Below, piece by piece: positions 57,401-63,335 of a stretch of DNA of 64,000 nt. How positions within the stretch are numbered: position 1 is the stretch's first letter; every line of letters starts with the position of its first letter. The notes under the pieces are model-generated. The model was not told where the DNA came from. It ran no database searches and saw only the letters and a program-made list of their open reading frames with translations. The DNA comes from Tragulus kanchil (taxonomy: Eukaryota > Chordata > Mammalia > Artiodactyla > Tragulidae), in NCBI GenBank assembly GCA_022376925.1, contig JAIOJX010000027.1, positions 17,005,471 to 17,069,470 on the forward strand. Direction: 5' to 3'. Both the position numbers and the translations under genes were made by a program.

Positions 57401-60400
57401 CACACAAACCAGCTTAGTTTTTCTGTTGGAGAACCACCTGCATTTGGTTATTGCTGAAGGCATCTTTAAATTTGATCGATAGTCAAAAGCAAAAAATCTT
57501 TAGCTTAAGCAGCCGAAATGTAATTCCTTTCGAACTTCTGTGAAACAGGAAAAAATACTTTAGGGAAAGGATGCTTACTTTTAAATACTGACTGCTCATG
57601 AAAACACTAATGAACAGTCCAGCATCGTCTGATTTGCACTGGGCTCTCAGCATACGCGTGAAACCTGTGCTCGATGCATCTGAAAACCTCTGATGCACTT
57701 CTGTGCAGAACAGAAGTGCTCACCGATAGCACCTCAGGGAACAGCATCTTCACCCACACCAACCGGCAACTGAAACCATCAGTTTTCCTAACAGTCTCAT
57801 TATATAACTTTACAATCTTTCATAAATGCAAATACCTAACAATCCTATTCAGGTGATTTCTGTCATCATCTATAAAAAAATTTCCTCATAATGAAAAATC
57901 TACTCCTAACACCTAAACGTCTGATACGAATGAGCTGGCCATAGAGGAAGGAAGAGGGATGGAGAGGTCAGCGAAGGAGGAGGAGTGATTTTCTGGGCTG
58001 CAAAGGTTAGTGCAGAAGAAGAAACTGTTTTTAAAATGGACAACTTTTCTTTTCAAAGAACCCAAGAACGAAAATATCAATTCCAACATACATATGAAAA
58101 CATAAACCACGTCAAACATAATTATTTTGGTGTTACCATCGCTTATACGATGCTGGTGGGAATGTAAAAGGGTTTTTATCCACCTCGAGAAACACAACAA
58201 CTTACAAAACGAAACCCACAATCACCACGCGACACAGCAAGTGTACTTGTGGCATGGATGCCAGGGCAATGACGACTACAGCTGCCCAGAAACCTGCAGC
58301 GCGCCCCCGGCAGAGACCCGCCACGCGCATCCGTAGCAGCTTAATGCAGAACAGCCAAAGTTGGAAACTACCCGGCTCCGCACCAGGGAGCACTTCCTAA
58401 CTTCTGCAGCGCAGAAGCACTCAAATAACAAGTGGTAGTTACTACTTTTACCGTAATAAATGTATTTAGGATCCATTTACGTACTCTTTGAAATAATAAC
58501 TGCACGTAAGACTTAACACCCACACAAACCAGCTTAGTTTTTCTGTTGGAGATTTCTTACTGGTTGACTGCACCTGCAGTTTGTTGGGTTTTATTTTTTT
58601 AACTGTTTTGTTTCTGGCCACTTTTTAAAATTGGTCTTTCATTTATTTATTTTCATCCATCTTTGTTCTTTGGTTTCTGCGGGCCTCCCGTTGCAGTGGC
58701 CTTTCTCGTTGCAGAGCACTGGCCCTGGGTGCATGTGCTCCAGAGCTCTGGTTCATAATTGGACACACTGGTTCAGCCACTCCGCGGCAGGTGGGATCAA
58801 ACCGGCGCCCCCTGCACTGCAAGGCAGACTCTTTACCCAGTGTACCACCAGGGAAGCCCTGCACCTGTAGTTTTTAACTGCGTCATTACCTTGTGGTTCT
58901 CGGCATTTTCCATGGCAAAGTAAGGAGGCATGGCAGTGACGATAACCCCAAGCAAAGCTGCTTGAAAGTACAGCTCGATTTTGAAGACGATGTCTGTGAT
59001 TTCCTGAAAGACAACCACCAAGTGAGAAACAGAACTGAGAATCACTTCATAGCATGCTGCTAAACATTTCTAAAAGCCTATCAGAACTTCTGAATAGACC
59101 CATGAGGGCACCGGCCCTGGACAGGAGTCTCCGCGAAGGACGGGTGAGGCCGTTAACACACAGCAGCCACCTCGCCAGCCTGTCACTGACCGAACAGCTG
59201 TGCGATCCTGAGCGAAGTGCTGCACGTCCCTGTTCTTAAGGACATACACGGAATACACAGCACATTCATTAGGAGGCCCTATTTAATTAAAACTGATCCT
59301 GCCCGGGAGGTCCAGTTAGCCTGTCCACCAGTGGGTCCAGCAATGCACGGGACTCTCAGAATGATCCGGATGCTTTCTCTGGGGTCTGGCCTGGACGAGA
59401 AGCCGGCTGGCATCTTGGAGACTCCGCCCCCTGGGAAGCGCCAGGCCCCGGCACAGCGTCCTACGGAGCCAGGAGCTTCCTGCGCCCAGTGAATGGACCG
59501 TGACGCCCGCAGGCCCGCAGGTCCCAACACAGACGGCAAACGCTGCAGATGGCCCGGTGCCCCGCGAATGCCCCGGACGCCAACGGCCCGGCACCACCCT
59601 CGGCCAGGCCTCTTCCCACCCCAGCCGGTCCTCCGGAGACCCCACACTAGGGCGCGGACCCCGACTCACGTGTAAAGACGAGACGTCACAAGATGGACGT
59701 TGACAGGTTTCATTTGTTAATTATCACTTGGTTTATTTTTTAATAGTTATTTTTGACACGCACAGACACGCACAGGCATGCGCGCACACACACAAGAAAC
59801 ATTCACTCACACACACACACAGACACACATTTCCAAGTCTGCTTACTTGAAAGAATGGGGTGTTCCACACCTGGATGCTTTCAGTCACATTGGAATGATA
59901 AAGATAGTAGTTACTAATGATATTCACCAACACAGGTAAAGAATAAACCATAGTACTGTTGCAAACAGCTGTAAAAATATAGTCCTACAATTCAAAGAAA
60001 ATAGAATTAAGTTATACACACATATATAAATATAAACGAATATATGATTGCTATGTACCAAGCTTTTCTCATCAACTAAGTTAATTCTCACTAATTGTAT
60101 GAAACACTGTTTCAGTAAATCATAGAACCAATACCCAATGACAGATAAAAATAACCTAAAATAACCTGACTTGGAAGCTAGACATTTTGATCTTTTAAAT
60201 AAAAATAAGATAAAAATAGTCACATTCCTCATAGCTTTACAAATCATGTCTCCCGTTGGGGCATAAAATACATAACAAGTAAACACAGCCAGCTATCTCC
60301 AAAAGCCGATGTGAATTTCCAGCTCACAAGGTCCAATCAGTGAACGGCTAAGCCTGAGGCCCCGGGTCCCGCACGGGCCGGCTCACCTTTTCCGACCGCG

Positions 60401-63335
60401 CCACGTTCAGAGCTGCGCTGTGCGGGGCCGCGGACACGTAGTCGCTGTCGTTGAACAGGGTCACCATTATGCTCTGGTTTGTGAAATAGCTGAGAAGGTC
60501 GCTGATATCTGAGTCTGGCGTTGGGAAACAAGCAAATAGAGAAATCCGCTTAAAGGAGAAACAGACACCGGCTTCTCACAACGCGGGAAAGCGCCCTCTT
60601 TCTGAAGACCTCTGTGCTCCCCGTCCGCCAAGACGGATCGGGACGCGGGCCCTGGAGCCAGTCGGGCTGCGTTCAGACCCAGGTCGGCGCCCGGGCCTGG
60701 GGCAGACCCGACCCGCGGCCCCGGCGCCCCGTCAAGCCGCCGCCGCTGCCGCCGCCGCGCCCTGACAGCGTCCCTACCAGGCGGCCGCGGTCTGCTTCGA
60801 GGCCCCGCCAGGCTCAGCCTCGGCCCGCAGCACCCCGGAGGCCGCGGTGCGCTCAGAGCAGAGACGCCGACGAAGGCCTCCGTCCACAGCCTCCCGGCCG
60901 CCGGGAGCCCCGGGAGACGCGGCGTCCTGCCCGAGGCCCGGCTCCACCCCCGCCCGCCCGCGCAGGGGGAACAGGTGCTCTGCCCACTGCCGTCCAGGAC
61001 TCAAGCAAGGACAAGGGTGACTCTGAGGGGAATCAAAACCAAACAAAGGAAAACTCTGCAGGTGACCGGCAGCACGGCCGGTGGCTCAGAATCAGCCACG
61101 AGCGTCCAGCGTCGGAGGCGGCGCTGCAGCGACAGAACGCCTACTCCTGACCCCGCGCCAACCGCCTCACAGCTCCAGATGCCCCGCGGCCTGTCCTCCC
61201 GAGACGGGACTGCATCGCCCGCGAGGCCGAAAGCTCCCCCGGGAGCCAGATCCCCCCGCGGTGCAGACGCAGAGGCCGGAGCCTCCCCAGGAGGTAGGAC
61301 CCCCTGGCACACACGCAGACGCAAAGATTCCTAGAGGAAAGGCGTCCTCAGGACCAGGAGCAAGGCCGAGGAAAACCTCAGGCAGACAGACAGACAGGTA
61401 GATAGACGGTTGGGTGGGTGGACAGATAAATAGATATACACACCAGGCGGATCGGTGGATGGAGAGATGATAGGTAGACAGCTGGGTAGACGGACAGATA
61501 GCTGGGTGGATGGCTGGATGGACAGATAAATATAGACAGAGAGACAGACAGACGGATGGCTGGGTGGGTGGATGGATAGATAAGACAGATACATAGACAG
61601 ACAGACGGACGGGTGGATAGACAGACAGACAGACCGATAGGTTTAAGTAACTCTAGATATGCTTAACAAATGACAAACGGGACAAAACTTTGAAAATAGC
61701 AGAGTTTCTGCTGATCCATGAGAGTGAAATCCAGGCAGAAATATTTGAGATAAGGTACAAGTCCCCAAACATGAAAAAAAGTGTCACAATGTCAGACTGT
61801 AAGGCTCCACACGATACTGTATTTCAGCAGTGAGAAATGTCTATTAAAACCAAACTATGAATTCTAATGAAAGAAATGGAAAAATATAACATTTTCAATT
61901 CAAGAGAGTTCTCTATCACTAAATACCTTCCTCCTCCAAAAAAAGAGGGGCTCCGTCATAAACGGAGAGCTAGAGGCGAGGGGTGAGGGTTTCACAGTCG
62001 TCCGTGATGCCCCAGACGAGGCTGACCGGGCCGGCCAAGCCTCAGTTTGCCCGTGAGTCAGAGAGCAGCGCCTCGGGCGGCTGCGGGCAAGAGGCCACAG
62101 AGGCCTGCGAGGGCAGCGAGGGCCGGGACCAAGTCTCCAATGGATTTCAGCAAGATGCGCAAAGGAAGCTGCTATTGTTTCACCGCAAGTCTGAACGGTT
62201 AGCTCACTTTAACGTCCTCCTCAAGACCCATGGGACTACCAACCACCTACACAGACAGGAGACCGTGGAGAAACATCCAATTCACATCGAACTCTGAGTT
62301 CGGTTTTAATATTTTGAAAATCAAAGTCTTGCATCAGGGTTTTAAAATTTTCCTTTGAGCTTTGCTCAAAACCATATGTTTTTAAAATTTGTTTCATATT
62401 TGATACTTATGCGATAAAAGTAATCAAGTGTTACTCTGTAAAAGTTAAAAGTAAAATAAAAGTTAAAAGAAACAAAACAAAAAATAATCAATGTTAAAAC
62501 CAAAATTTTCCATTGCAAATTTAATGCATTTGATTACAGAGATTTCCATGACAATTGTCCTTTATTCTAATTTTTCAGATAGTCCTTAAAACCTGTTTAA
62601 ACACTACCGTTTAGATAAGGGAGTTTTTCAAGTTCTGAAGTTTGTTTTGCTCATCATAAACTCTGAGGTGAACAATCACTAGTCTTAAAAGAGGATACTT
62701 TATGATTGTAAACAGTATAAACCAGAATATTTTTAAGAAGTGTTATCTATACTTAGACCAGAATTTCATCTCCTCTACACTTACACCAAAATTTCACTAC
62801 TATGTGACTCTGCACCAGTGAGGGGCTTTATTTATTTATTTTTAAATTTTGGCCTCTTTTATTGTTTTATGTATTTATTTTCATCCGTCTTCACTCTTTG
62901 GCCTGTGTGGGCCTCCCGCTGCAGCAGCCTCTCTCCCTGCAGAGCACCGGCTCTGGGCGCACGCGCTCCACCGGCTCGCAACTGGAGACACCGGCCCAGC
63001 TGCTCCGCGGCGCGTGGGATCCTCCCGGGCCGGGGATCGAACCGGTGCCCCTTGCACTGTAAGGCGGACTCTTTACCCACTGGGCCGCCAGGGAAGCCCA
63101 GTGAGGGGCTTTATTTCACTTGGGCGCCAGCCTCCGACCCTCGTCGCCCGCCCGGGCTGCCCAGCGCACGCCCACAGACCTGCCCCGCGCTCACCGGTGG
63201 AGTTCTGAAGGAGCAGGCTGGTTCTGTACTTCTCGGGCTGGTCTCCGGGCTTCAGGAAGTATAAGTCCGGAGCAAGCTTCACAGGAACCACGGCATTTTT
63301 CAAAGAATGATGCACCAGAAACATGAAAATCTGAA
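36350..63335 (-). CDS. ABCA5: ABCA5, 3' half of gene (20 coding exons, joined on minus strand)
   Basis: This is a full-size ABC subfamily A transporter of late endosomes and lysosomes, involved in cholesterol and other lipid handling. Loss in humans is linked to congenital hypertrichosis. The joined exons give 767 residues and a stop, roughly residues 876-1642 of the human protein. In order: end of helix 7 and second extracellular loop (1-about 130), second membrane domain (about 130-365), acidic linker (about 395-410) and second nucleotide-binding domain (about 415-705). Visible motifs are Walker [10 protein letters not shown] at 459-467, Q-loop GYCPQ at 503-507, a non-canonical signature LPAGVKRK at 559-566, Walker B VTLLDEP at 579-585 and the switch histidine in LTTHYMEE at 617. 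The protein ends EDRVVF. Every exon join keeps the frame when one copy of each duplicated exon is used. One intron has a GC donor. The 5' half lies beyond the right edge. Confidence 0.97.
36793..36945 (+). mobile_element. tRNA-derived SINE
   Basis: GACTTCCCCGGTGGCCCCGT, GGTTCAATCCCTGATCAGGG and an AATAAATAAAGCAATAATT tail. The duplicate is at 37860-38012. It lies in the intron before the last ABCA5 exon. Confidence 0.8.
37417..37524 (-). CDS. ABCA5: ABCA5 last coding exon, proximal copy
   Basis: This copy follows window exon 19 directly in transcription order. It encodes [19 protein letters not shown] then [16 protein letters not shown] and the stop. It is identical to 36350-36457. As it carries its own stop, the gene would end here even if the duplication were real. 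Confidence 0.85.
   Translation of the reverse strand: MFVELTREQEEEESGGGAFNSSLWWERAQEDRVVF
38198..38253 (-). CDS. ABCA5: ABCA5 window exon 19
   Basis: This 56-base exon encodes [18 protein letters not shown] after a split Ala codon. The [14 protein letters not shown] word is conserved through the ABCA subfamily. The donor is GTACCA and the acceptor TCACAG. Confidence 0.95.
38260..39255. other. ABCA5 intron, nothing recognised
   Basis: GC-moderate intron between window exons 18 and 19. The word TTCGAATATCCTCTCTAAGC occurs twice, at 38117-38136 and 38650-38669; the cause is unclear. Confidence 0.35.
39262..39341 (-). CDS. ABCA5: ABCA5 window exon 18
   Basis: The exon encodes [18 protein letters not shown] then QSFSKLEE, in the C-terminal regulatory region. 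The acceptor is TTTCAG and the donor GTGAGT. Confidence 0.95.
39711..39860 (-). CDS. ABCA5: ABCA5 window exon 17: C-terminal regulatory region
   Basis: The exon encodes 49 residues: [37 protein letters not shown] and [12 protein letters not shown]. This is the conserved segment after the nucleotide-binding domain. The donor is GTAGAG and the acceptor ACAAAG. Confidence 0.95.
39908..40170 (+). mobile_element. tRNA-derived SINE
   Basis: CTCCCCTGGTGGCCCAGCGG, TTAAGAGTCCACCTGTCAGC and AACAAAGACCCAGTGCAGCC. The duplicate is at 40987-41250. Confidence 0.75.
40461..40580 (-). CDS. ABCA5: ABCA5 window exon 16: switch histidine
   Basis: The exon encodes [32 protein letters not shown] and IMASGRL. 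It contains the H-loop histidine that senses the gamma phosphate. The donor is GTGGGT and the acceptor TGGTAG. Confidence 0.96.
40790..40939 (-). CDS. ABCA5: ABCA5 window exon 17, proximal duplicate copy
   Basis: This 150-base copy of 39711-39860 has intact splice sites and lies in the second unit of the 39565-41709 tandem duplication. Confidence 0.78.
41540..41659 (-). CDS. ABCA5: ABCA5 window exon 16, proximal duplicate copy
   Basis: This 120-base copy is identical to 40461-40580. With the copy of window exon 17 it adds 270 bases, the one duplicated set that would keep the frame. It would still insert a second switch region, which no known ABCA protein has. Confidence 0.78.
41710..42255. 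other. ABCA5 intron, nothing recognised
   Basis: Unique-looking intron sequence between duplicated blocks. Confidence 0.4.
42258..42475 (+). mobile_element. Bov-tA SINE
   Basis: GGCTTCCCTGGTGGTCCAGT, GGTTTGATCCCTGGCCTGGG and CACTGTGATGGGAGGCCCGC with an AATAAATGAAAG tail. Confidence 0.9.
42683..42777 (-). CDS. ABCA5: ABCA5 window exon 15: Walker B and D-loop
   Basis: The exon encodes [19 protein letters not shown] then [12 protein letters not shown]. The catalytic Glu follows the Walker B Asp. The exon ends inside a Trp codon; the donor is GTGAGT. Confidence 0.96.
42873..42948 (-). CDS. ABCA5: ABCA5 window exon 14: degenerate ABC signature
   Basis: The exon encodes [17 protein letters not shown] then LPAGVKRK. 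The last part stands where the LSGGQ signature normally is; human ABCA5 also has a degenerate LPAGIKRK here as I recall. The donor is GTACTG and the acceptor TGGCAG. Confidence 0.95.
43325..43500 (-). CDS. ABCA5: ABCA5 window exon 13: Q-loop and helical subdomain
   Basis: The exon encodes 58 residues plus two bases: [19 protein letters not shown], the Q-loop [13 protein letters not shown], and [18 protein letters not shown]. The donor is GTAAAG and the acceptor CCGCAG. Confidence 0.96.
43786..43880 (-). CDS. ABCA5: ABCA5 window exon 15, proximal duplicate copy
   Basis: This 95-base copy of 42683-42777 carries Walker B. The unit edge lies only about 30 bases below its donor. Confidence 0.8.
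43975..44050 (-). CDS. ABCA5: ABCA5 window exon 14, proximal duplicate copy
   Basis: This 76-base copy is identical in coding sequence to 42873-42948. It carries the non-canonical signature LPAGVKRK and is part of the tandem unit at 43755-44850. Confidence 0.8.
44427..44602 (-). CDS. ABCA5: ABCA5 window exon 13, proximal duplicate copy
   Basis: This 176-base copy has the same coding sequence as 43325-43500 and intact splice sites. It belongs to a duplicated unit that also carries window exons 14 and 15. The three exons total 347 bases, so using both sets would break the frame. Confidence 0.8.
44845..45090 (-). mobile_element. CHR-type tRNA-derived SINE
   Basis: On the minus strand the 3' end of the plus sequence reads GGAGCCTCCCTGGTGACTCC; GGATCAGGGATCAAGCCTGT is the reverse B-box region. 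Confidence 0.65.
45555..45975 (-). mobile_element. BovB LINE 3' fragment
   Basis: Minus-oriented: GCTGCTGCTGCTGTTCAGTC, AGCGCCAGTCCTTCCAATGA and AGGATTGACTGGTTGACCTC are the reverse of the BovB C-terminal region. Decayed coding sequence. Confidence 0.8.
46026..46117 (-). CDS. ABCA5: ABCA5 window exon 12: Walker A
   Basis: The exon encodes [20 protein letters not shown] followed by [10 protein letters not shown], with a perfect Walker A phosphate-binding loop (GPNGAGKST). The acceptor is CCTCAG and the donor GTGTGT. A minus-strand BovB fragment begins about 50 bases downstream. Confidence 0.97.
46227..46344 (-). CDS. ABCA5: ABCA5 window exon 11: start of second nucleotide-binding domain, with GC donor
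   Basis: The exon encodes 39 residues plus one base, [20 protein letters not shown] then [19 protein letters not shown]. Phase with the next exon requires the exon to end at the G at 46227. The intron therefore begins GCTGGT, a GC rather than GT donor. Using the GT five bases later would shift the frame. Confidence 0.92.
46505..49395 (+). mobile_element. L1 LINE, 5'-truncated ORF2 end and 3' UTR
   Basis: Translations show [69 protein letters not shown] and [20 protein letters not shown], the C-terminal part of L1 ORF2. Frameshifts near 46741 and 46992 and stops make it defective. The 3' region runs to an A-rich tail near 49390. The element contains tandem duplication 14, so its true length is about 1.8 kb. 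It lies antisense in an ABCA5 intron. Confidence 0.93.
46523..48684. repeat. tandem duplication 14 (units 46523-47598 and 47613-48684)
   Basis: Direct copies with offset 1086, lying wholly inside one intronic L1. Both copies share the same frameshifts, so they are one element seen twice. Fourteen stray bases lie at the junction. Confidence 0.95.
49537..49663 (-). CDS. ABCA5: ABCA5 window exon 10: acidic linker
   Basis: The exon encodes 42 residues: [18 protein letters not shown], then [19 protein letters not shown] and QCCEE. The acidic run and the paired cysteines before the second nucleotide-binding domain are typical of ABCA5. The 3' end of an intronic L1 lies just below the donor. Confidence 0.95.
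49680..50365. other. ABCA5 intron, nothing recognised
   Basis: GC increases towards 50150-50360. No exon or repeat recognised. Confidence 0.4.
50370..50580 (-). mobile_element. BOV-A2-type SINE
   Basis: GGCGTCTGACTCTGTGACCC, TCTTCCCGACCCAGGGACTG and TTTACCACCAGCACCACCTG on the plus strand. Its end is duplicated at 51578-51667. Confidence 0.82.
50900..50991 (-). CDS. ABCA5: ABCA5 window exon 9: last membrane helix and start of cytosolic linker
   Basis: The exon encodes the last helix of the second membrane domain and the basic [16 protein letters not shown] segment leading to the nucleotide-binding domain. The donor GTCAGC splits an Arg codon with the next exon. Confidence 0.93.
51160..51480. 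other. ABCA5 intron, nothing recognised
   Basis: AT-rich with an A run at 51269-51280; duplicated at 52247-52570 with several single-base differences. Confidence 0.35.
51987..52078 (-). CDS. ABCA5: ABCA5 window exon 9, proximal duplicate copy
   Basis: This 92-base exon encodes [30 protein letters not shown]. It is coding-identical to 50900-50991. Using both would shift the frame. The surrounding units differ by scattered substitutions, so this pair may be two alleles placed in tandem. Confidence 0.8.
52578..52815 (+). mobile_element. Bov-tA SINE
   Basis: GGGCTTCCCTGGTGGTCCAG, CCTTGCAGTGCAAGGGGCGC and CACCGCGATGGGAGGCCCAC. A truncated copy at 51488-51557 ends at the block junction. Confidence 0.9.
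52921..52995 (-). CDS. ABCA5: ABCA5 window exon 8: short loop exon
   Basis: This 75-base exon encodes [25 protein letters not shown]. It sits directly below a CpG-rich stretch and above a SINE. Long minus-strand open frames that run through it into both neighbours are not the real protein. The donor is GTAAGA and the acceptor CTCAG. Confidence 0.92.
53000..53510. other. intronic CpG-rich stretch in ABCA5
   Basis: The stretch has very high G+C and visibly dense CpG, immediately upstream in gene sense of ABCA5 window exon 8. Long open frames on both strands reflect the lack of A and T for stop codons and match no protein I know. It may be an intragenic CpG island. Confidence 0.5.
53590..54160. 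other. ABCA5 intron, nothing recognised
   Basis: AT-rich intron between window exons 7 and 8. Confidence 0.4.
54167..54301 (-). CDS. ABCA5: ABCA5 window exon 7: membrane helices
   Basis: The exon encodes 45 residues starting [17 protein letters not shown] and ending [15 protein letters not shown]; two hydrophobic segments. The acceptor is CTCTAG and the donor GTAGGT. Confidence 0.94.
54455..54635 (-). mobile_element. BovB LINE fragment
   Basis: ACTGTCTCATCCTCTGTCAC, CTCTTCTCCTGCCCTCAGTC and CCAGCATCAGGGTCTTCTCC are reverse BovB 3' words. Confidence 0.75.
54849..54962 (-). CDS. ABCA5: ABCA5 window exon 6: membrane helix
   Basis: The exon encodes 38 residues, [20 protein letters not shown] followed by [18 protein letters not shown]. 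It contains one membrane helix and the conserved F.F.K...T.EFW segment. The donor is GTAAGT and the acceptor TTCCAG. Confidence 0.95.
54970..55920. other. ABCA5 intron, nothing recognised
   Basis: Unique-looking intron between window exons 5 and 6; no repeat identified. Confidence 0.4.
55928..56098 (-). CDS. ABCA5: ABCA5 window exon 5: membrane helices
   Basis: The exon encodes 57 residues: [40 protein letters not shown] and [17 protein letters not shown]. The [13 protein letters not shown] word is a hallmark of the ABCA second membrane domain. The acceptor follows an 11-T tract. Confidence 0.95.
56100..57430. other. ABCA5 intron, nothing recognised
   Basis: Intron between window exons 4 and 5, mostly within tandem duplication 16. 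No exon or clear repeat was seen. Confidence 0.4.
56388..58551. repeat. tandem duplication 16 (units 56388-57430 and 57507-58551)
   Basis: Direct copies with offset 1119, intron only. A 76-base sequence at 57431-57506 matches neither copy and replaces the true continuation seen after 58551. Confidence 0.95.
58583..58858 (-). mobile_element. Bov-tA SINE
   Basis: On the plus strand TTTTCATCCATCTTTGTTCT, GGCCTCCCGTTGCAGTGGCC and TGTACCACCAGGGAAGCCC. An imperfect target duplication (TGCACCTG.AGTTT) flanks it near 58568 and 58860. Confidence 0.9.
58890..59003 (-). CDS. ABCA5: ABCA5 window exon 4: start of second membrane domain
   Basis: The exon encodes 38 residues, [20 protein letters not shown] then [18 protein letters not shown], covering the helix entering the second membrane domain. 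The acceptor is TTTCAG and the donor GTAATG. The right flank of a minus-strand SINE lies about 30 bases below the donor. Confidence 0.95.
59010..59750. other. ABCA5 intron, nothing recognised
   Basis: GC-rich towards 59380-59660. Open frames here have no family match that I recognise. Confidence 0.4.
59755..59833. repeat. CA-rich microsatellite
   Basis: Imperfect (CA)n with CG and GA interruptions, just below ABCA5 window exon 3. Confidence 0.85.
59847..59984 (-). CDS. ABCA5: ABCA5 window exon 3: extracellular loop
   Basis: The exon encodes 46 residues, [20 protein letters not shown] followed by [16 protein letters not shown] and WNTPFFQ. Two Asn-X-Ser/Thr sites (NST, NVT) fit glycosylation of a lumenal loop. 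The acceptor is TTGTAG and the donor GTAAGC. Confidence 0.95.
59990..60380. other. ABCA5 intron, AT-rich
   Basis: AT-rich intron with a short ATATAAATATA segment near 60020; nothing else recognised. Confidence 0.4.
60387..60514 (-). CDS. ABCA5: ABCA5 window exon 2: second extracellular loop
   Basis: The exon encodes [36 protein letters not shown] and ARSEK, the soluble extracellular loop. Phase 1 in and 0 out. The acceptor is CGCCAG and the donor GTGAGC. Confidence 0.95.
60620..61300. other. intronic CpG-rich stretch in ABCA5
   Basis: G+C and CpG are high between window exons 1 and 2, with CCG-repeat-like runs near 60738-60760. Open frames of up to about 180 codons are compositional. No promoter or splice evidence beyond composition was seen. 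Confidence 0.45.
61381..61640. repeat. tetranucleotide microsatellite (GACA/GATA/GGAT/GGGT)
   Basis: About 260 bases of interleaved imperfect tetranucleotide units on the plus strand, including runs such as GACAGACAGACAGG and GGTGGATGGATAGATA. Confidence 0.92.
61650..62830. other. ABCA5 intron, nothing recognised
   Basis: AT-rich intron. From 62203 it is repeated after 63359. Confidence 0.4.
62834..63099 (-). mobile_element. Bov-tA SINE with perfect target-site duplication
   Basis: A full-length element flanked by a 17-base repeat AGTGAGGGGCTTTATTT at 62817-62833 and 63100-63116. It lies about 95 bases from the donor of ABCA5 window exon 1. Confidence 0.94.
63195..63335 (-). CDS. ABCA5: ABCA5 exon (window exon 1): end of helix 7 and start of second extracellular loop
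   Basis: This 141-base exon reads [19 protein letters not shown], then [10 protein letters not shown] and TSLLLQNST. The first Val codon is split with the upstream exon outside the window. The acceptor is TTTCGCAG and the donor GTGAGC. It sits inside the last duplicated unit, whose second copy runs off the right edge, so a second copy of this exon probably lies just outside. Confidence 0.95.

Noticed and set aside
60614..61150. A 178-codon plus-strand open frame as a gene
   Set aside because: Low-complexity Pro/Arg/Ala composition caused by high G+C; no family features and no splice or start context.
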